Shown: one piece after another, positions 7,687-15,981 of the stretch
Position numbering within the stretch: position 1 is the stretch's first letter
Layout: every line of letters begins with the position of its first letter
Program-made: the position numbers and the translations under genes
Source: Streptomyces himalayensis subsp. himalayensis
GTDB lineage: Bacteria; Actinomycetota; Actinomycetes; Streptomycetales; Streptomycetaceae
Direction: 5' to 3'
Length of the DNA stretch: 64,000 bases
Assembly: GCF_013778455.1 (NCBI RefSeq)
Contig: NZ_JACEHE010000002.1
Span: 372,001-436,000, forward strand
The notes under the pieces: model-generated
Told to the model about the DNA's origin: nothing
Database searches by the model: none
What the model saw: only the letters and a program-made list of their open reading frames with translations

Positions 7687-9453
7687 CTACTTCTCGCCCA
7701 CCGGCTTGCGCACCTGGATGTGCAGCTCCCGCAGACGGGACTCCTCCAGCTCCGTCGGCGCGCCCATCATCAGGTCCTGCGCGTTGCCGTTCAGCGGGAA
7801 CGCGATCGTCTCGCGGATGTTCGGCTCGTCCGCGAGGAGCATGACGATGCGGTCGATGCCCGGGGCGATGCCGCCGTGCGGCGGGGCGCCGAAGCGGAAC
7901 GCGCGCAGCATGCCGGCGAACTCGCGCTCGACCGTCTCCTCGTCGTAGCCCGCGATGCCGAAGGCCTTGAGCATGATGTCCGGCTCGTGGTTACGGATGG
8001 CGCCCGAGGACAGCTCGACGCCGTTGCAGACGATGTCGTACTGCCAGGCGAGGATGTCCAGCGGGTCCTGGGTCTCCAGGGCCTCCATGCCGCCCTGCGG
8101 CATCGAGAACGGGTTGTGCGAGAAGTCGATCTTGCCGGTGTCCTCGTCCTTCTCGAACATCGGGAAGTCGACGATCCAGCAGAAACGGAAGACGCCCTCC
8201 TCGAAGTGGCCCGCCCTACGAGCGGCTTCCACCCGCACCGCGCCCATGATCTTCGAGACCTCGTCGAACTCGCCCGCGCCGAAGAACACGGCGTGGCCGG
8301 GCTCCAGGCCGAGGCGCTCGGTGAGGACCTTGACGTTCTCCTCGGTGAGGAACTTCGCGATCGGGCCGGTCAGCGAGCCGTCCTCGGCGACGCGGACCCA
8401 GGCCAGGCCCTTGGCGCCCTGCTCGACCGCGTACTCACCGAGCTGGTCGAAGAACTTGCGGGGCTGCGACGACACGTCCGGCACGGGCAGGGCACGTACG
8501 TGCTTGCCCGCGAACGCCTTGAACTCCGAGCCCTCGAAGACGTCGGTGATGTCGACGAGCTCCAGCTGCGCGCGCAGGTCCGGCTTGTCCGAGCCGTACT
8601 TGAGCATTGCCTCGCGGAACGGGATCCGCGGGAACGGCGACGTCACATGACGGCCGCCGCCGAACTCCTCGAAGATCTCCGTCATCAGCTGCTCGATCGG
8701 CCGGAAGATGTCCTCCTGCTCGACGAAGGACATCTCCACGTCGAGCTGGTAGAACTCGCCGGGCGAGCGGTCGGCGCGGGCGTCCTCGTCGCGGAAGCAG
8801 GGCGCGATCTGGAAGTAGCGGTCGAAGCCGGAGATCATCAGCAGCTGCTTGAACTGCTGCGGCGCCTGCGGCAGGGCGTAGAACTTGCCCGGGTTCAGGC
8901 GGGAGGGGACGACGAAGTCGCGGGCGCCCTCGGGGGACGTCGCCGTGAGGATCGGCGTCGCCATCTCGTTGAAGCCCATCGCGGCCATCTTGTGACGGAT
9001 CGCGGAGATGACGGCGGTGCGCAGCATGATGTTGCGGTGCATGCGCTCGCGGCGGAGGTCCAGGAAGCGGTACTCCAGGCGCCGCTCCTCGTTCACCCCG
9101 TCCTCGGTGTTGATCGTGAACGGCAGCGGGGCGGCCTCGCCGAGCACCTCGACCTCGGCGGCCTCGATCTCGATCTCGCCGGTCGGCAGGTCCGGGTTCA
9201 CGTTCTCGGCGCCGCGCGAGACGACCTTGCCGTCGACGCGGACCACCGTCTCCTTGTGCAGCTTGTCCAGGGCCTCGGCGGCCGCGGTGCCGGGGCGGGC
9301 GACGAGCTGCGTGATGCCGTAGTGGTCGCGCAGATCGATGAAGAGGATGCCGCCCAGGTCTCGGCGATTGTGCAGCCAGCCGCTCAGCCGGACGTCGGTG
9401 CCGACGTCAGAGGCGCGGAGCTCGCCGCAGGTGTGGGACCTGTACCGATGCAT
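7687..9453 (-). CDS. aspS: aspartyl-tRNA synthetase
   Basis: 588 residues, the length of bacterial-type AspRS. It starts [16 protein letters not shown] with an N-terminal OB-fold anticodon-binding domain ([21 protein letters not shown]). Class II motifs follow: motif 2 in [10 protein letters not shown] and motif 3 in [17 protein letters not shown]. The GAD insertion domain typical of bacterial AspRS lies between them. It charges tRNA-Asp (or both tRNA-Asp and tRNA-Asn if an amidotransferase system is present) in the cytoplasm. It is transcribed alone, with a stem-loop after the stop. An essential core gene and a good anchor for the locus. Confidence 0.98.
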   Translation of the reverse strand: MHRYRSHTCGELRASDVGTDVRLSGWLHNRRDLGGILFIDLRDHYGITQLVARPGTAAAEALDKLHKETVVRVDGKVVSRGAENVNPDLPTGEIEIEAAEVEVLGEAAPLPFTINTEDGVNEERRLEYRFLDLRRERMHRNIMLRTAVISAIRHKMAAMGFNEMATPILTATSPEGARDFVVPSRLNPGKFYALPQAPQQFKQLLMISGFDRYFQIAPCFRDEDARADRSPGEFYQLDVEMSFVEQEDIFRPIEQLMTEIFEEFGGGRHVTSPFPRIPFREAMLKYGSDKPDLRAQLELVDITDVFEGSEFKAFAGKHVRALPVPDVSSQPRKFFDQLGEYAVEQGAKGLAWVRVAEDGSLTGPIAKFLTEENVKVLTERLGLEPGHAVFFGAGEFDEVSKIMGAVRVEAARRAGHFEEGVFRFCWIVDFPMFEKDEDTGKIDFSHNPFSMPQGGMEALETQDPLDILAWQYDIVCNGVELSSGAIRNHEPDIMLKAFGIAGYDEETVEREFAGMLRAFRFGAPPHGGIAPGIDRIVMLLADEPNIRETIAFPLNGNAQDLMMGAPTELEESRLRELHIQVRKPVGEK

Positions 9454-9737
9454 CGTCGTTCATCCAGTCTTCGCGTCAGTGATCTGTACGATCCGTGCGA
9501 TGGTCTTTGCGATTCGTGTGGACCGGCCCATCTGGATGGACCAGCCTTCCCAGGGTACCGGCCATGCCACGATCGCTTTCCGATGATTACGGGCCGGCGG
9601 CTGCTTTCCATGAATACGGGCGTGGCCGCTTCGGCGATACGGGCGTGGCGTCCTCCGCGGTGCGGGCGTGGCGGCTTCCGCCGAATGCCGAACACGGTCG
9701 GTGGCGACGCGCTGCCCGTCCTTCTTACAGTGGGGCA

Positions 9738-11999
9738 ATGCGTACCGAAGATCCCCTGCCCCGGGTGGGGGACGTCCTGGCCGCCCTGGCGACCGGCCTG
9801 TGGCGCTGGGACAACGCGGCCGGAAAGGTCACCCTCGACGCCGAGGCCGCCCGGCTCCTCGGGCTGCCCGCGGAGCAGGTCACGCTGACCGAGGCGGCCG
9901 TGCGGTCCCGCTTCCACCCCGTCGACTGGAACGAGATCCACGGCGTCGTCCAGCTCGCCGTCGCCGAGGGGACCCTCGCCGAAGCCCGGCTACGGATCAT
10001 GGACGACCAGGGCCGGGTGATCCGTACGGTACGCAGCCGCTCCAAGCCCGTCGTGCACGGCGCCCCGGGCGCGTACGAACTGATCGGCAGCATCCAGGAG
10101 GTCAGCGAGCCGCCGCCGGGTGCCGCCGCGCGCACGCCCGTGACGGGTGACTGGCGGCGCTCGCGCGAGGCGTTCCTGCTGGACGCGGGCCGGGCGCTGG
10201 CCGAGGCGCGGTCGACGGAGGAGGTGCTGCGGGTCGCCGCGGGCCTGTCGATGCCGGGATTCTCACCGGACGGGCTCGCCGTCTTCGGCGCGGAGGGCGA
10301 CCGGCTGACGGTCATCGGGCACCACGGGCAGCAGCCCGGTGACGAGGGCCCCTTCGCCGCGATGTCGCTGGACACGGACTATCCGGCCGCCGAGGTGGTG
10401 CGCACCGGCCGGGCCGTCTATCTCTCGTCGCCGGAGGAGTACCGGCGCCGCTATCCGGTCTCCTGGCCGCTCGCCGAGCGCTTCGACCGCCGGTCCTGGG
10501 CCTTCCTCCCGTTGATCGTGGCGGGCCGCACGATGGGCGCCTGGATGGCGGCCTTCACGTATCCCGTGTCGTTCACGCCGGACGAGCGTTCGGTGCTGAC
10601 GACCGTGGCGCGGATGCTGGCGCAGGCCCTGTCGCGGGCCGGGACCGCCGAGTCGGAGCGCCAGCTGACGGACGGCCTGCAGCGCTCGATGCTGCCCACG
10701 CTGGGGCCCGAGATCCCGGGGATGAACGTGGCGGCGCGGTACGTCCCGACGGGCGGCGGCCTGCAGGTCGGCGGCGACTGGTACGACATGATCCCGCTGC
10801 CGTCCGGCCGGATCGCGCTGGTCATCGGCGATGTGCAGGGGCATGACGTACGGGCCGCCGGGCTGATGGGGCAGCTGCGCATCGCGTTGCGCGCCTATGC
10901 CTCCGAGGGACACCGCCCGGACGCGGTGCTCTCCCGCGCCAGCCGCTTCCTGTACGGCATCACGGACACCTTCACCTACGGCTCCACCGGTGGTTCCGAC
11001 AGGGCCGAGGAGCACGAACCGCGCTTCGCGACCTGCCTCTACGTGGAGGCGGACCCCAAGACCGGCGTCCTGGAGATCGCCCGAGCCGGCCATCCCGACC
11101 CCGCGATACGCATGGCCGACGGCACCGTGCTGAAACGGCCCACCGTCGGTGGTCTGCCGCTGGGCGTCGACCCGGACGTGGACTACCCGATGACCCAGTT
11201 CGCCCTCGAACCGGGCGAGACCATGCTGATCTGCACGGACGGACTGATCGAGACCGGCGGCCACGACCTGGAGACCGGCTGGTCCCGGATCCGCTCCATC
11301 CTGGAGGAGCACCGGCCCGAGACCCCCGAGGGCCTCGAGAGCACCAAGGGCCTCGAGGAACTCGCCGACGTACTGGTGCAGGCCGTGCACGGCCCCTCGT
11401 CCCACCACACGACCGGCCCGCTGGCGGACCGCCGCGAGGACGACATCGCGGTCCTGCTGCTGCACAGGAGCAGCGAGCCGGGACGGGTCACGGCCGGGCG
11501 GCGCACCGTGCTGACGATCGCGCAGGCGGAGCCGGAGCGGGTCGCGGGAGCCCGCCAGCAGATGCGCGAGATGCTGCACGACTGGGCGGACGGCGACCAG
11601 GTCGACTCGGCGGTCCTGCTGGTCTCCGAGCTGCTGACGAACGTCCTCGTCCACACGGACAGCCACGCGCTGATGGTCGCCGAGGTCATCGGTGAGGAGG
11701 GCGCCCGCCGTATGCGGATCGAGGTGACGGACGCCAGCGACGACCTCCCGCACAAACGCCGGCCCGGCGAGCTGGCCTCGTCCGGCCGCGGTCTGCTGCT
11801 GATGGAGCTCCTCGCGGGCAGCTGGGGCGTCGATCCGCGGGGCGAGGGCAAGAGCATCTGGTTCGAGTTCTACGAGTCGGCCGGGCCGGACGGAGGTCCG
11901 GTGGTCGGCCCCGGTCCGGTGGTCGGCCCCGGTCCGGTGGACGGCGAAGGCCCGGTGGACGGCGGGGATGCGGTGGACGGCGACGGCCCCTTGGCGTAA
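9738..11999 (+). CDS. PAS-GAF-PP2C (SpoIIE-type) phosphatase fused to anti-sigma ATPase domain
   Basis: 753 residues from ATG at 9738. Domain order: PAS sensor (about 10-130), GAF (about 155-310), SpoIIE/RsbU-type PP2C (about 320-560; QVGGDWYD, VIGDVQGHD, ICTDGLIE), then an RsbW-like HATPase (about 600-720; SELLTNVLVH, GRGLLLMELL). Such fusions can both dephosphorylate an anti-anti-sigma factor and phosphorylate or sequester partners, acting as signal-driven switches of alternative sigma factors. The last 40 residues are a Gly/Pro/Val-rich repeat (VVGPGPVVGPGPVDGEGPVDG). They overlap the convergent permease gene by 130 bp, with both tails encoded by the same repeat DNA. Confidence 0.9.
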   Translation: MRTEDPLPRVGDVLAALATGLWRWDNAAGKVTLDAEAARLLGLPAEQVTLTEAAVRSRFHPVDWNEIHGVVQLAVAEGTLAEARLRIMDDQGRVIRTVRSRSKPVVHGAPGAYELIGSIQEVSEPPPGAAARTPVTGDWRRSREAFLLDAGRALAEARSTEEVLRVAAGLSMPGFSPDGLAVFGAEGDRLTVIGHHGQQPGDEGPFAAMSLDTDYPAAEVVRTGRAVYLSSPEEYRRRYPVSWPLAERFDRRSWAFLPLIVAGRTMGAWMAAFTYPVSFTPDERSVLTTVARMLAQALSRAGTAESERQLTDGLQRSMLPTLGPEIPGMNVAARYVPTGGGLQVGGDWYDMIPLPSGRIALVIGDVQGHDVRAAGLMGQLRIALRAYASEGHRPDAVLSRASRFLYGITDTFTYGSTGGSDRAEEHEPRFATCLYVEADPKTGVLEIARAGHPDPAIRMADGTVLKRPTVGGLPLGVDPDVDYPMTQFALEPGETMLICTDGLIETGGHDLETGWSRIRSILEEHRPETPEGLESTKGLEELADVLVQAVHGPSSHHTTGPLADRREDDIAVLLLHRSSEPGRVTAGRRTVLTIAQAEPERVAGARQQMREMLHDWADGDQVDSAVLLVSELLTNVLVHTDSHALMVAEVIGEEGARRMRIEVTDASDDLPHKRRPGELASSGRGLLLMELLAGSWGVDPRGEGKSIWFEFYESAGPDGGPVVGPGPVVGPGPVDGEGPVDGGDAVDGDGPLA

Positions 12000-13045
12000 C
12001 GGGCGCGCAGCGCGCCGATCACGCCGAACACGGCGGCGATCAGCGGGACGGCCAACAGGATGCCGAGGATGCCCGCGACGGAAGCGCCCGCGGTGATCGC
12101 CAGCAGCACGGCCGCCGGGTGCATCTGCACCGTCCGGCTCTGGACGATCGGCTGCAGCACATGCCCTTCGAGCACCTGCACGGCGAGAACGACGCCGAGC
12201 GCCCACAGCGCGATCACGAAGCCGCGGTCGGCGAGAGCCACGAGGATGGCGACCGCCCCGGAGAGGAACGCCCCGAGATACGGGATGTAGGCGCCGACGA
12301 AGACGAGCGCACCGAGCCCGACGGCCCCCGGCACGCGCAGGACCAGCAGCCCGATCGTGATGAGGACGGCGTCGATGAGCGCAATGAACGTGGTCCCGCG
12401 CATGAATCCCTCGACGGCCCGGAAGCCGAGACGCGCCATCGACTCGACGGTTTCGCCCGTACCGCCCGGCGACAGCGACCGCAATGCCGCCGACACCCGG
12501 TTCGAGTCGCGCAGGAAGAAGAAGACGAGCAGCAGCGCGAGCACGGCCATGGCCATGGTCTCGGCCACCACGCTGATTCCGCTGACCACGCCGGAGGCGG
12601 CGGTTCCGCCGAACCTGCCAAGCAGTTCCCTGGCGTTGGCCGCGACGTCCTCGAGCGACGTCCCGGCCGCACCGAAGTACCGCGACAGATCGGCGGCGGC
12701 CTTCCGTACGGACGCGAGGATCTGGTCGCCCGTCTCGATCAGCGACCGGACGACGAGGTAGATCGCGCCGCCGACCACGGCGAGGACCGCGGCACAGGTG
12801 ATCGCGGCCGCGAGCGAACGGTTCACCTTCACCCGCACCAGACGCCGGTACAGCGGCCGCAGCAGCGCGGTCCCGAGCAGCGCCAGCAGCACCGGGACGA
12901 CGGCTGTCCGGAACACCATGCACAGCCAGATCCCGACGGCGGCCACGGCCATGACGAGCAGGATGACGACGCACCACGCGGCTGTGCGGCGCGCGGGTTC
13001 GGGCAGGAGGGCGGGCGGCGTTACGGGGGTCTGCACACCGTCCAC
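11870..13045 (-). CDS. AI-2E family transporter (PerM-like permease)
   Basis: 391 residues. The N-terminal helices (TAAWCVVILLVMAVAAVGIWLCMVF and following, including VVPVLLALLGTALLRPLY) and a C-terminal cluster (GLGALVFVGAYIPYLGAFLSG; GILGILLAVPLIAAVFGVIG) flank a hydrophilic middle, the usual plan of AI-2E/PerM permeases with about eight membrane spans. Members export autoinducers or act in Na+/H+ exchange. The substrate here is unknown. The C-terminal tail is a Ser/Thr/Pro/Gly repeat (STGPSPSTGPGPTTGPGPTTG) encoded antisense to the repeat tail of the convergent phosphatase gene. Confidence 0.88.
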   Translation of the reverse strand: MDGVQTPVTPPALLPEPARRTAAWCVVILLVMAVAAVGIWLCMVFRTAVVPVLLALLGTALLRPLYRRLVRVKVNRSLAAAITCAAVLAVVGGAIYLVVRSLIETGDQILASVRKAAADLSRYFGAAGTSLEDVAANARELLGRFGGTAASGVVSGISVVAETMAMAVLALLLVFFFLRDSNRVSAALRSLSPGGTGETVESMARLGFRAVEGFMRGTTFIALIDAVLITIGLLVLRVPGAVGLGALVFVGAYIPYLGAFLSGAVAILVALADRGFVIALWALGVVLAVQVLEGHVLQPIVQSRTVQMHPAAVLLAITAGASVAGILGILLAVPLIAAVFGVIGALRARYAKGPSPSTASPPSTGPSPSTGPGPTTGPGPTTGPPSGPADS

Positions 13046-13145
13046 CCGACCACGGGCCGGACCGGGCGGCGCGGCAGCGGCCTCCGGCCGGGTGACGGAC
13101 AGTCAGCACCCCGGCCGGAGGCCGCACCGTAAAACCCGGGCACCC

Positions 13146-13164
13146 CTGGGGGCTTCGCCCCCAG
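13146..13164. terminator. short hairpin of the dispersed CTGGGGGC/GCCCCCAG element
   Basis: CTGGGGGC-TTC-GCCCCCAG, a perfect 8-bp stem with a 3-nt loop flanked by CCCC/GACCCCC, lies just after the pirin stop codon. The same hairpin forms the 3' half of longer dispersed elements at 25.4, 39.9 and 43.0 kb. Here the 5' half (CAGCCCGTCCGGCG...) is absent. Probably terminates pirin transcription. Confidence 0.7.
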
Positions 13165-13175
13165 ACCCCCGATCG

Positions 13176-14132
13176 CTACATCCCGTGCACCGCCGGGATC
13201 GTGCCCAGCCGGCCCTTCTGGAAGTCCTCGAAGGCCTGCTGGAGCTCCTCGCGGGTGTTCATCACGAACGGCCCGTAGTGCGCCATCGGCTCACGGATCG
13301 GCTGCCCGCCGAGCAGCACGACCTCGAGGTCGGGGGTGTGCGAGTCCTGCTTCTCATCCGCACGGATGGTCAGCGAGGAGCCCGCGCCGAAGACCGCGGT
13401 CTGCCCGGTGTGCACGGGACGCCGGTCCGTACCGACCGTGCCGCGCCCGGCCAGGACGTACGCCAGGCCGTTGTAGTCCTCGCGCCACGGCAGGGTCGCC
13501 TCGGCGCCCGGCCGGATGGTCGCGTGGACCATCGTGATCGGGGTGTGCGTGATGCCGGGACCCTCGTGCCCGTCGAGCCCACCCGCGATGATGCGCAGCA
13601 GCCCGCCGCCGTCCTCTGTGGTGAGCAGCTTGACCTGGCCACCGCGGATGTCCTGGTAGCGCGGGTCCTTCATCTTGTCCTTGGCGGGCAGGTTCACCCA
13701 CAGCTGGAGGCCATGGAAGAGGCCGCCGGACATGACCAGGGACTCCGGCGGGGACTCGATGTGCAGCAGCCCTGAGCCCGCGGTCATCCACTGGGTGTCC
13801 CCGTTGGTGATGGTGCCGCCACCGCCGTTGGAGTCCTGGTGGACGAAGGTGCCGTCGATGATGTACGTGACGGTCTCGAAGCCCCGGTGCGGGTGCCACG
13901 GCGTGCCCTTGGGCTCGCCCGGCGCGTACTCCACCTCGCCCATCTGGTCCATCATGATGAACGGGTCCAGGTACTTGTAGTTGATCCCGGCGAACGCACG
14001 GCGCACCGGGAAGCCCTCGCCCTCGAATCCGCTCGGTGCCGTCGTCACCGTGAGCACGGGACGGGCCACGGCGTCAGCCGACGCCACCACACGGGGCAGG
14101 GTCAGCGGGTTCTCGATCGTCACTGCAGGCAT
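13176..14132 (-). CDS. pirin family protein
   Basis: 318 residues, the usual pirin length, with two cupin beta-barrels. The N-terminal barrel carries the metal-binding pattern WHPHRGFETVTYIIDG with further ligands around TAGSGLLHIE. Pirins are iron-binding cupins acting as redox-sensitive cofactors or quercetin dioxygenases. The start MPAVTIENP is backed by AAAGGAGGT. A perfect inverted repeat immediately upstream indicates control by a dimeric repressor. Monocistronic, with a terminator hairpin after the stop. Confidence 0.93.
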   Translation of the reverse strand: MPAVTIENPLTLPRVVASADAVARPVLTVTTAPSGFEGEGFPVRRAFAGINYKYLDPFIMMDQMGEVEYAPGEPKGTPWHPHRGFETVTYIIDGTFVHQDSNGGGGTITNGDTQWMTAGSGLLHIESPPESLVMSGGLFHGLQLWVNLPAKDKMKDPRYQDIRGGQVKLLTTEDGGGLLRIIAGGLDGHEGPGITHTPITMVHATIRPGAEATLPWREDYNGLAYVLAGRGTVGTDRRPVHTGQTAVFGAGSSLTIRADEKQDSHTPDLEVVLLGGQPIREPMAHYGPFVMNTREELQQAFEDFQKGRLGTIPAVHGM

Positions 14133-14150
14133 GTCGGGACCTCCTTTACC

Positions 14151-14171
14151 TCTACATTAGTTGAATGTAGA
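14151..14171 (-). promoter_or_regulatory. inverted-repeat operator before pirin gene
   Basis: TCTACATT-AGTTG-AATGTAGA, perfect 8-bp arms around 5 bases, lies about 10 bases before the AAAGGAGGT ribosome binding site of the pirin gene. Bound protein would block transcription. Size and AT-rich arms fit MarR or HxlR-type repressors, which often control redox-responsive cupins. The regulator gene is not in the window. Confidence 0.75.
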
Positions 14172-14197
14172 ACTTTCTGCCACCCAGAACGACGGAC

Positions 14198-14221
14198 GCC
14201 CGGAGGGAATTCCCTCCGGGC
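14198..14221. terminator. terminator after sseB-like gene
   Basis: GCCCGGAGGGAATTCCCTCCGGGC is a perfect 24-base palindrome between the SseB-family stop codon (14275) and the pirin operator. It isolates the pirin promoter from read-through. Confidence 0.8.
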
Positions 14222-14274
14222 ATCGGGTGCGACAGGGGCGCGGGCCTACAGGGGCCCCGCAGGGGCGACGGCGT

Positions 14275-14730
14275 CTAGCCGTACATACGGCGCATCGCGA
14301 AGTCGACCATCTGCTCGACCGCCTTGGCGTCGAAGACCATCCGGTGCTCGCCCTCCATGTCGAGGACGAAGCCGTACCCGGTGGGCAGGAGATCGATCAC
14401 CTCGGCGCCGGTGATCACGAAGTACTTGGACTCCTTGCCGGCGTACCTGCGCAGTTGCTTGAGGGAGGTGAACATCGGGATCACGGGCTGCTGGGTGTTG
14501 TGCAGCGCGAGGAAGCCCGGGTTGTCACCGCGCGGGCAGTAGACCTTCGAGGTCGCGAAGATCTGCTGGAAGTCCTCGGCGGACATCGACCCCGTGGTGA
14601 AGGCCCGCACGGCGTCCGCGAGGGAGGGCGGCGAGGGCTCCGGGTAGAGCGGCGGCTGCTGGCCGTAACCCTGCTGGGGCGGCGGGGCGTACTGCTGCTG
14701 GGCGCCCTGGTTCTGCTCGTACCCGTACAT
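14275..14730 (-). CDS. SseB family protein
   Basis: 151 residues from ATG at 14730 (MYGYEQNQ). The first 35 residues are Gln/Pro/Tyr-rich and disordered. The rest is an SseB N-terminal-like domain (FATSKVYCPRGDNPGFLALHNTQQPVIPMFTSLKQLRRY; VIDLLPTGYGFVLDMEGE). SseB-domain proteins are widespread in Streptomyces, sometimes linked to secretion-system loci. Their biochemical role is not known. It stands alone between the pirin gene and a divergent lipoprotein gene. Confidence 0.8.
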   Translation of the reverse strand: MYGYEQNQGAQQQYAPPPQQGYGQQPPLYPEPSPPSLADAVRAFTTGSMSAEDFQQIFATSKVYCPRGDNPGFLALHNTQQPVIPMFTSLKQLRRYAGKESKYFVITGAEVIDLLPTGYGFVLDMEGEHRMVFDAKAVEQMVDFAMRRMYG

Positions 14731-14946
14731 GGCGCACAGCGTACCGAGAGCGGCGGGTCGGGTGGGGCGGTACGGCCCCGCACCAGGAGCCCGAAGCGAG
14801 CGGACTCGCTGAGGGAGTTCACAGAAACGGCTGTGGCTGCTCACAGGGGGCACTCATAGCATCCGTCGCATCAGCGGGCAATCAGCACGCATAGCGAACG
14901 ATCAGGCGCACAGAACAATCAGGCACAGAAAGCAGGGGGCACAGCC

Positions 14947-15783
14947 ATGCACGAAGAAATCCACGACCACGACAGAGGTCTCTCCTTCGACCTCCCGGTC
15001 CTCGCCCGCCGCCGGATGATCCGGCTGATGGCCGGTGCGAGCCTGATCCCGCTGGTGGGCTGCGCCGCCGAGGACGAGGCCTCCTCTTCGTCCTCGTCCT
15101 CCACCTCGGCCGCCTCCACCTCGTCCGGCGGCTCGTCCTCCTCGTCCGCGAGCTGCGAGACCATCCCGAACGAGACGGCCGGCCCGTACCCCGGCGACGG
15201 CTCGAACGGCGTGAACGTCCTGAAGGAGAGCGGTGTCGTCCGCAGCGACATCACGTCCAGCTTCGGCGACTCGGCGGGCGGCACCGCCGAGGGCGTGCCC
15301 CTGACCATCACGCTCACGGTCGTCGACGCCGCCTCCGGCTGCGGCACGCCCAAGAAGGGCGCCGCCGTCTACCTCTGGCACTGCGACCGGGAGGGCAACT
15401 ACTCCCTGTACTCCGAGGGCGTCACGGACGAGAACTACCTGCGGGGCGTCCAGGAGACCGACGACAAGGGCCAGGTCACCTTCAAGAGCATCTTCCCGGC
15501 CTGCTACTCGGGCCGCTGGCCGCACATCCACTTCGAGGTCTACGGAAGCCTGGAGGACGCCACGGCGGCCACGTCGATCACGAACACCTCGCAGCTCGCG
15601 CTGCCGAAGGACGTCTGCGACACGGTGTACGCGACCGACGGCTACAGCCAGAGCGTGGAGAACCTCAGCCGGCTCTCGCTGGAGTCGGACAACATCTTCA
15701 GCGACGGCTACGACCAGCAGATGGCGACGGTGAAGGGCAGCGTCGAGAAGGGCTACACGGCGACGCTCACGGTTCCGGTCTGA
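14947..15783 (+). CDS. lipoprotein intradiol ring-cleavage dioxygenase family protein
   Basis: 278 residues. The N-terminus has a twin-arginine-like run (ARRRMIRLMAGASLIPLVGC) ending in a lipobox, LVGC, so the mature protein should be lipid-anchored outside the membrane. A Ser-rich linker of about 35 residues follows. The dioxygenase domain has NETAGPYPGDG, the first tyrosine region VYLWHCDREGNYSLYS, and ACYSGRWPHIHFEVY with the second tyrosine and both histidine Fe ligands. It acts on aromatic diols at the cell surface, with unknown substrate. It is a paralogue of the Tat-exported enzyme at 6537-7514 but lacks that enzyme's Gly/Pro insert. Confidence 0.88.
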   Translation: MHEEIHDHDRGLSFDLPVLARRRMIRLMAGASLIPLVGCAAEDEASSSSSSSTSAASTSSGGSSSSSASCETIPNETAGPYPGDGSNGVNVLKESGVVRSDITSSFGDSAGGTAEGVPLTITLTVVDAASGCGTPKKGAAVYLWHCDREGNYSLYSEGVTDENYLRGVQETDDKGQVTFKSIFPACYSGRWPHIHFEVYGSLEDATAATSITNTSQLALPKDVCDTVYATDGYSQSVENLSRLSLESDNIFSDGYDQQMATVKGSVEKGYTATLTVPV

Positions 15784-15794
15784 GCAGGCCAGTG

Positions 15795-15812
15795 CCGGTC
15801 TGAGCAGACCGG
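15795..15812. terminator. short stem-loop after lipoprotein dioxygenase
   Basis: CCGGTCT-GAGC-AGACCGG, a perfect 7-bp stem 12 bases after the stop codon. No U-run follows, as is common in Streptomyces. Confidence 0.6.
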
Positions 15813-15857
15813 TGGCGGTCCGAGCAGCGGTTCGGGAGGGTCCGGCGCGAGCCGGCG

Positions 15858-15872
15858 GACGCGTAACGCGTC
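15858..15872. promoter_or_regulatory. perfect palindrome upstream of acyl-CoA dehydrogenase
   Basis: GACGCGT-A-ACGCGTC, a perfect 7-bp inverted repeat about 110 bases before the dehydrogenase start. It may be an operator or part of the upstream terminator region. No regulator is identified. Confidence 0.4.
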
Positions 15873-15901
15873 ACAGATGCCCGATAGGGGTTGCTTTTTA
15901 T

Positions 15902-15913
15902 TACCGACGGGTA
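15902..15913. promoter_or_regulatory. TACC-GACG-GGTA box in promoter region
   Basis: The dyad lies within TTGCTTTTTATTACCGACGG and continues GTAGCATCAT, 70-80 bases upstream of the acyl-CoA dehydrogenase start, in the most AT-rich part of the gap. The position suits a TetR-type fatty-acid-responsive repressor. The arms are only 4 bp, so this is tentative. Confidence 0.4.
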
Positions 15914-15981
15914 GCATCATCCTAGCTACTTGCTGGTACGTGTATGAGGAACCCTCCCGAACTGCTAACGGAGCCGTCGCC

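Noticed and set aside
7720..9888. 722-codon open frame on the plus strand antisense to aspS
   Set aside because: Its codon pattern is the complement of a well-conserved synthetase. It has no ribosome binding site and no recognisable domain. Long antisense frames are normal in this GC range.
10263..13127. 954-codon minus-strand frame across the phosphatase and permease genes
   Set aside because: Low-complexity Arg/Gly/Ala composition and overlap with two real genes whose motifs are clear.
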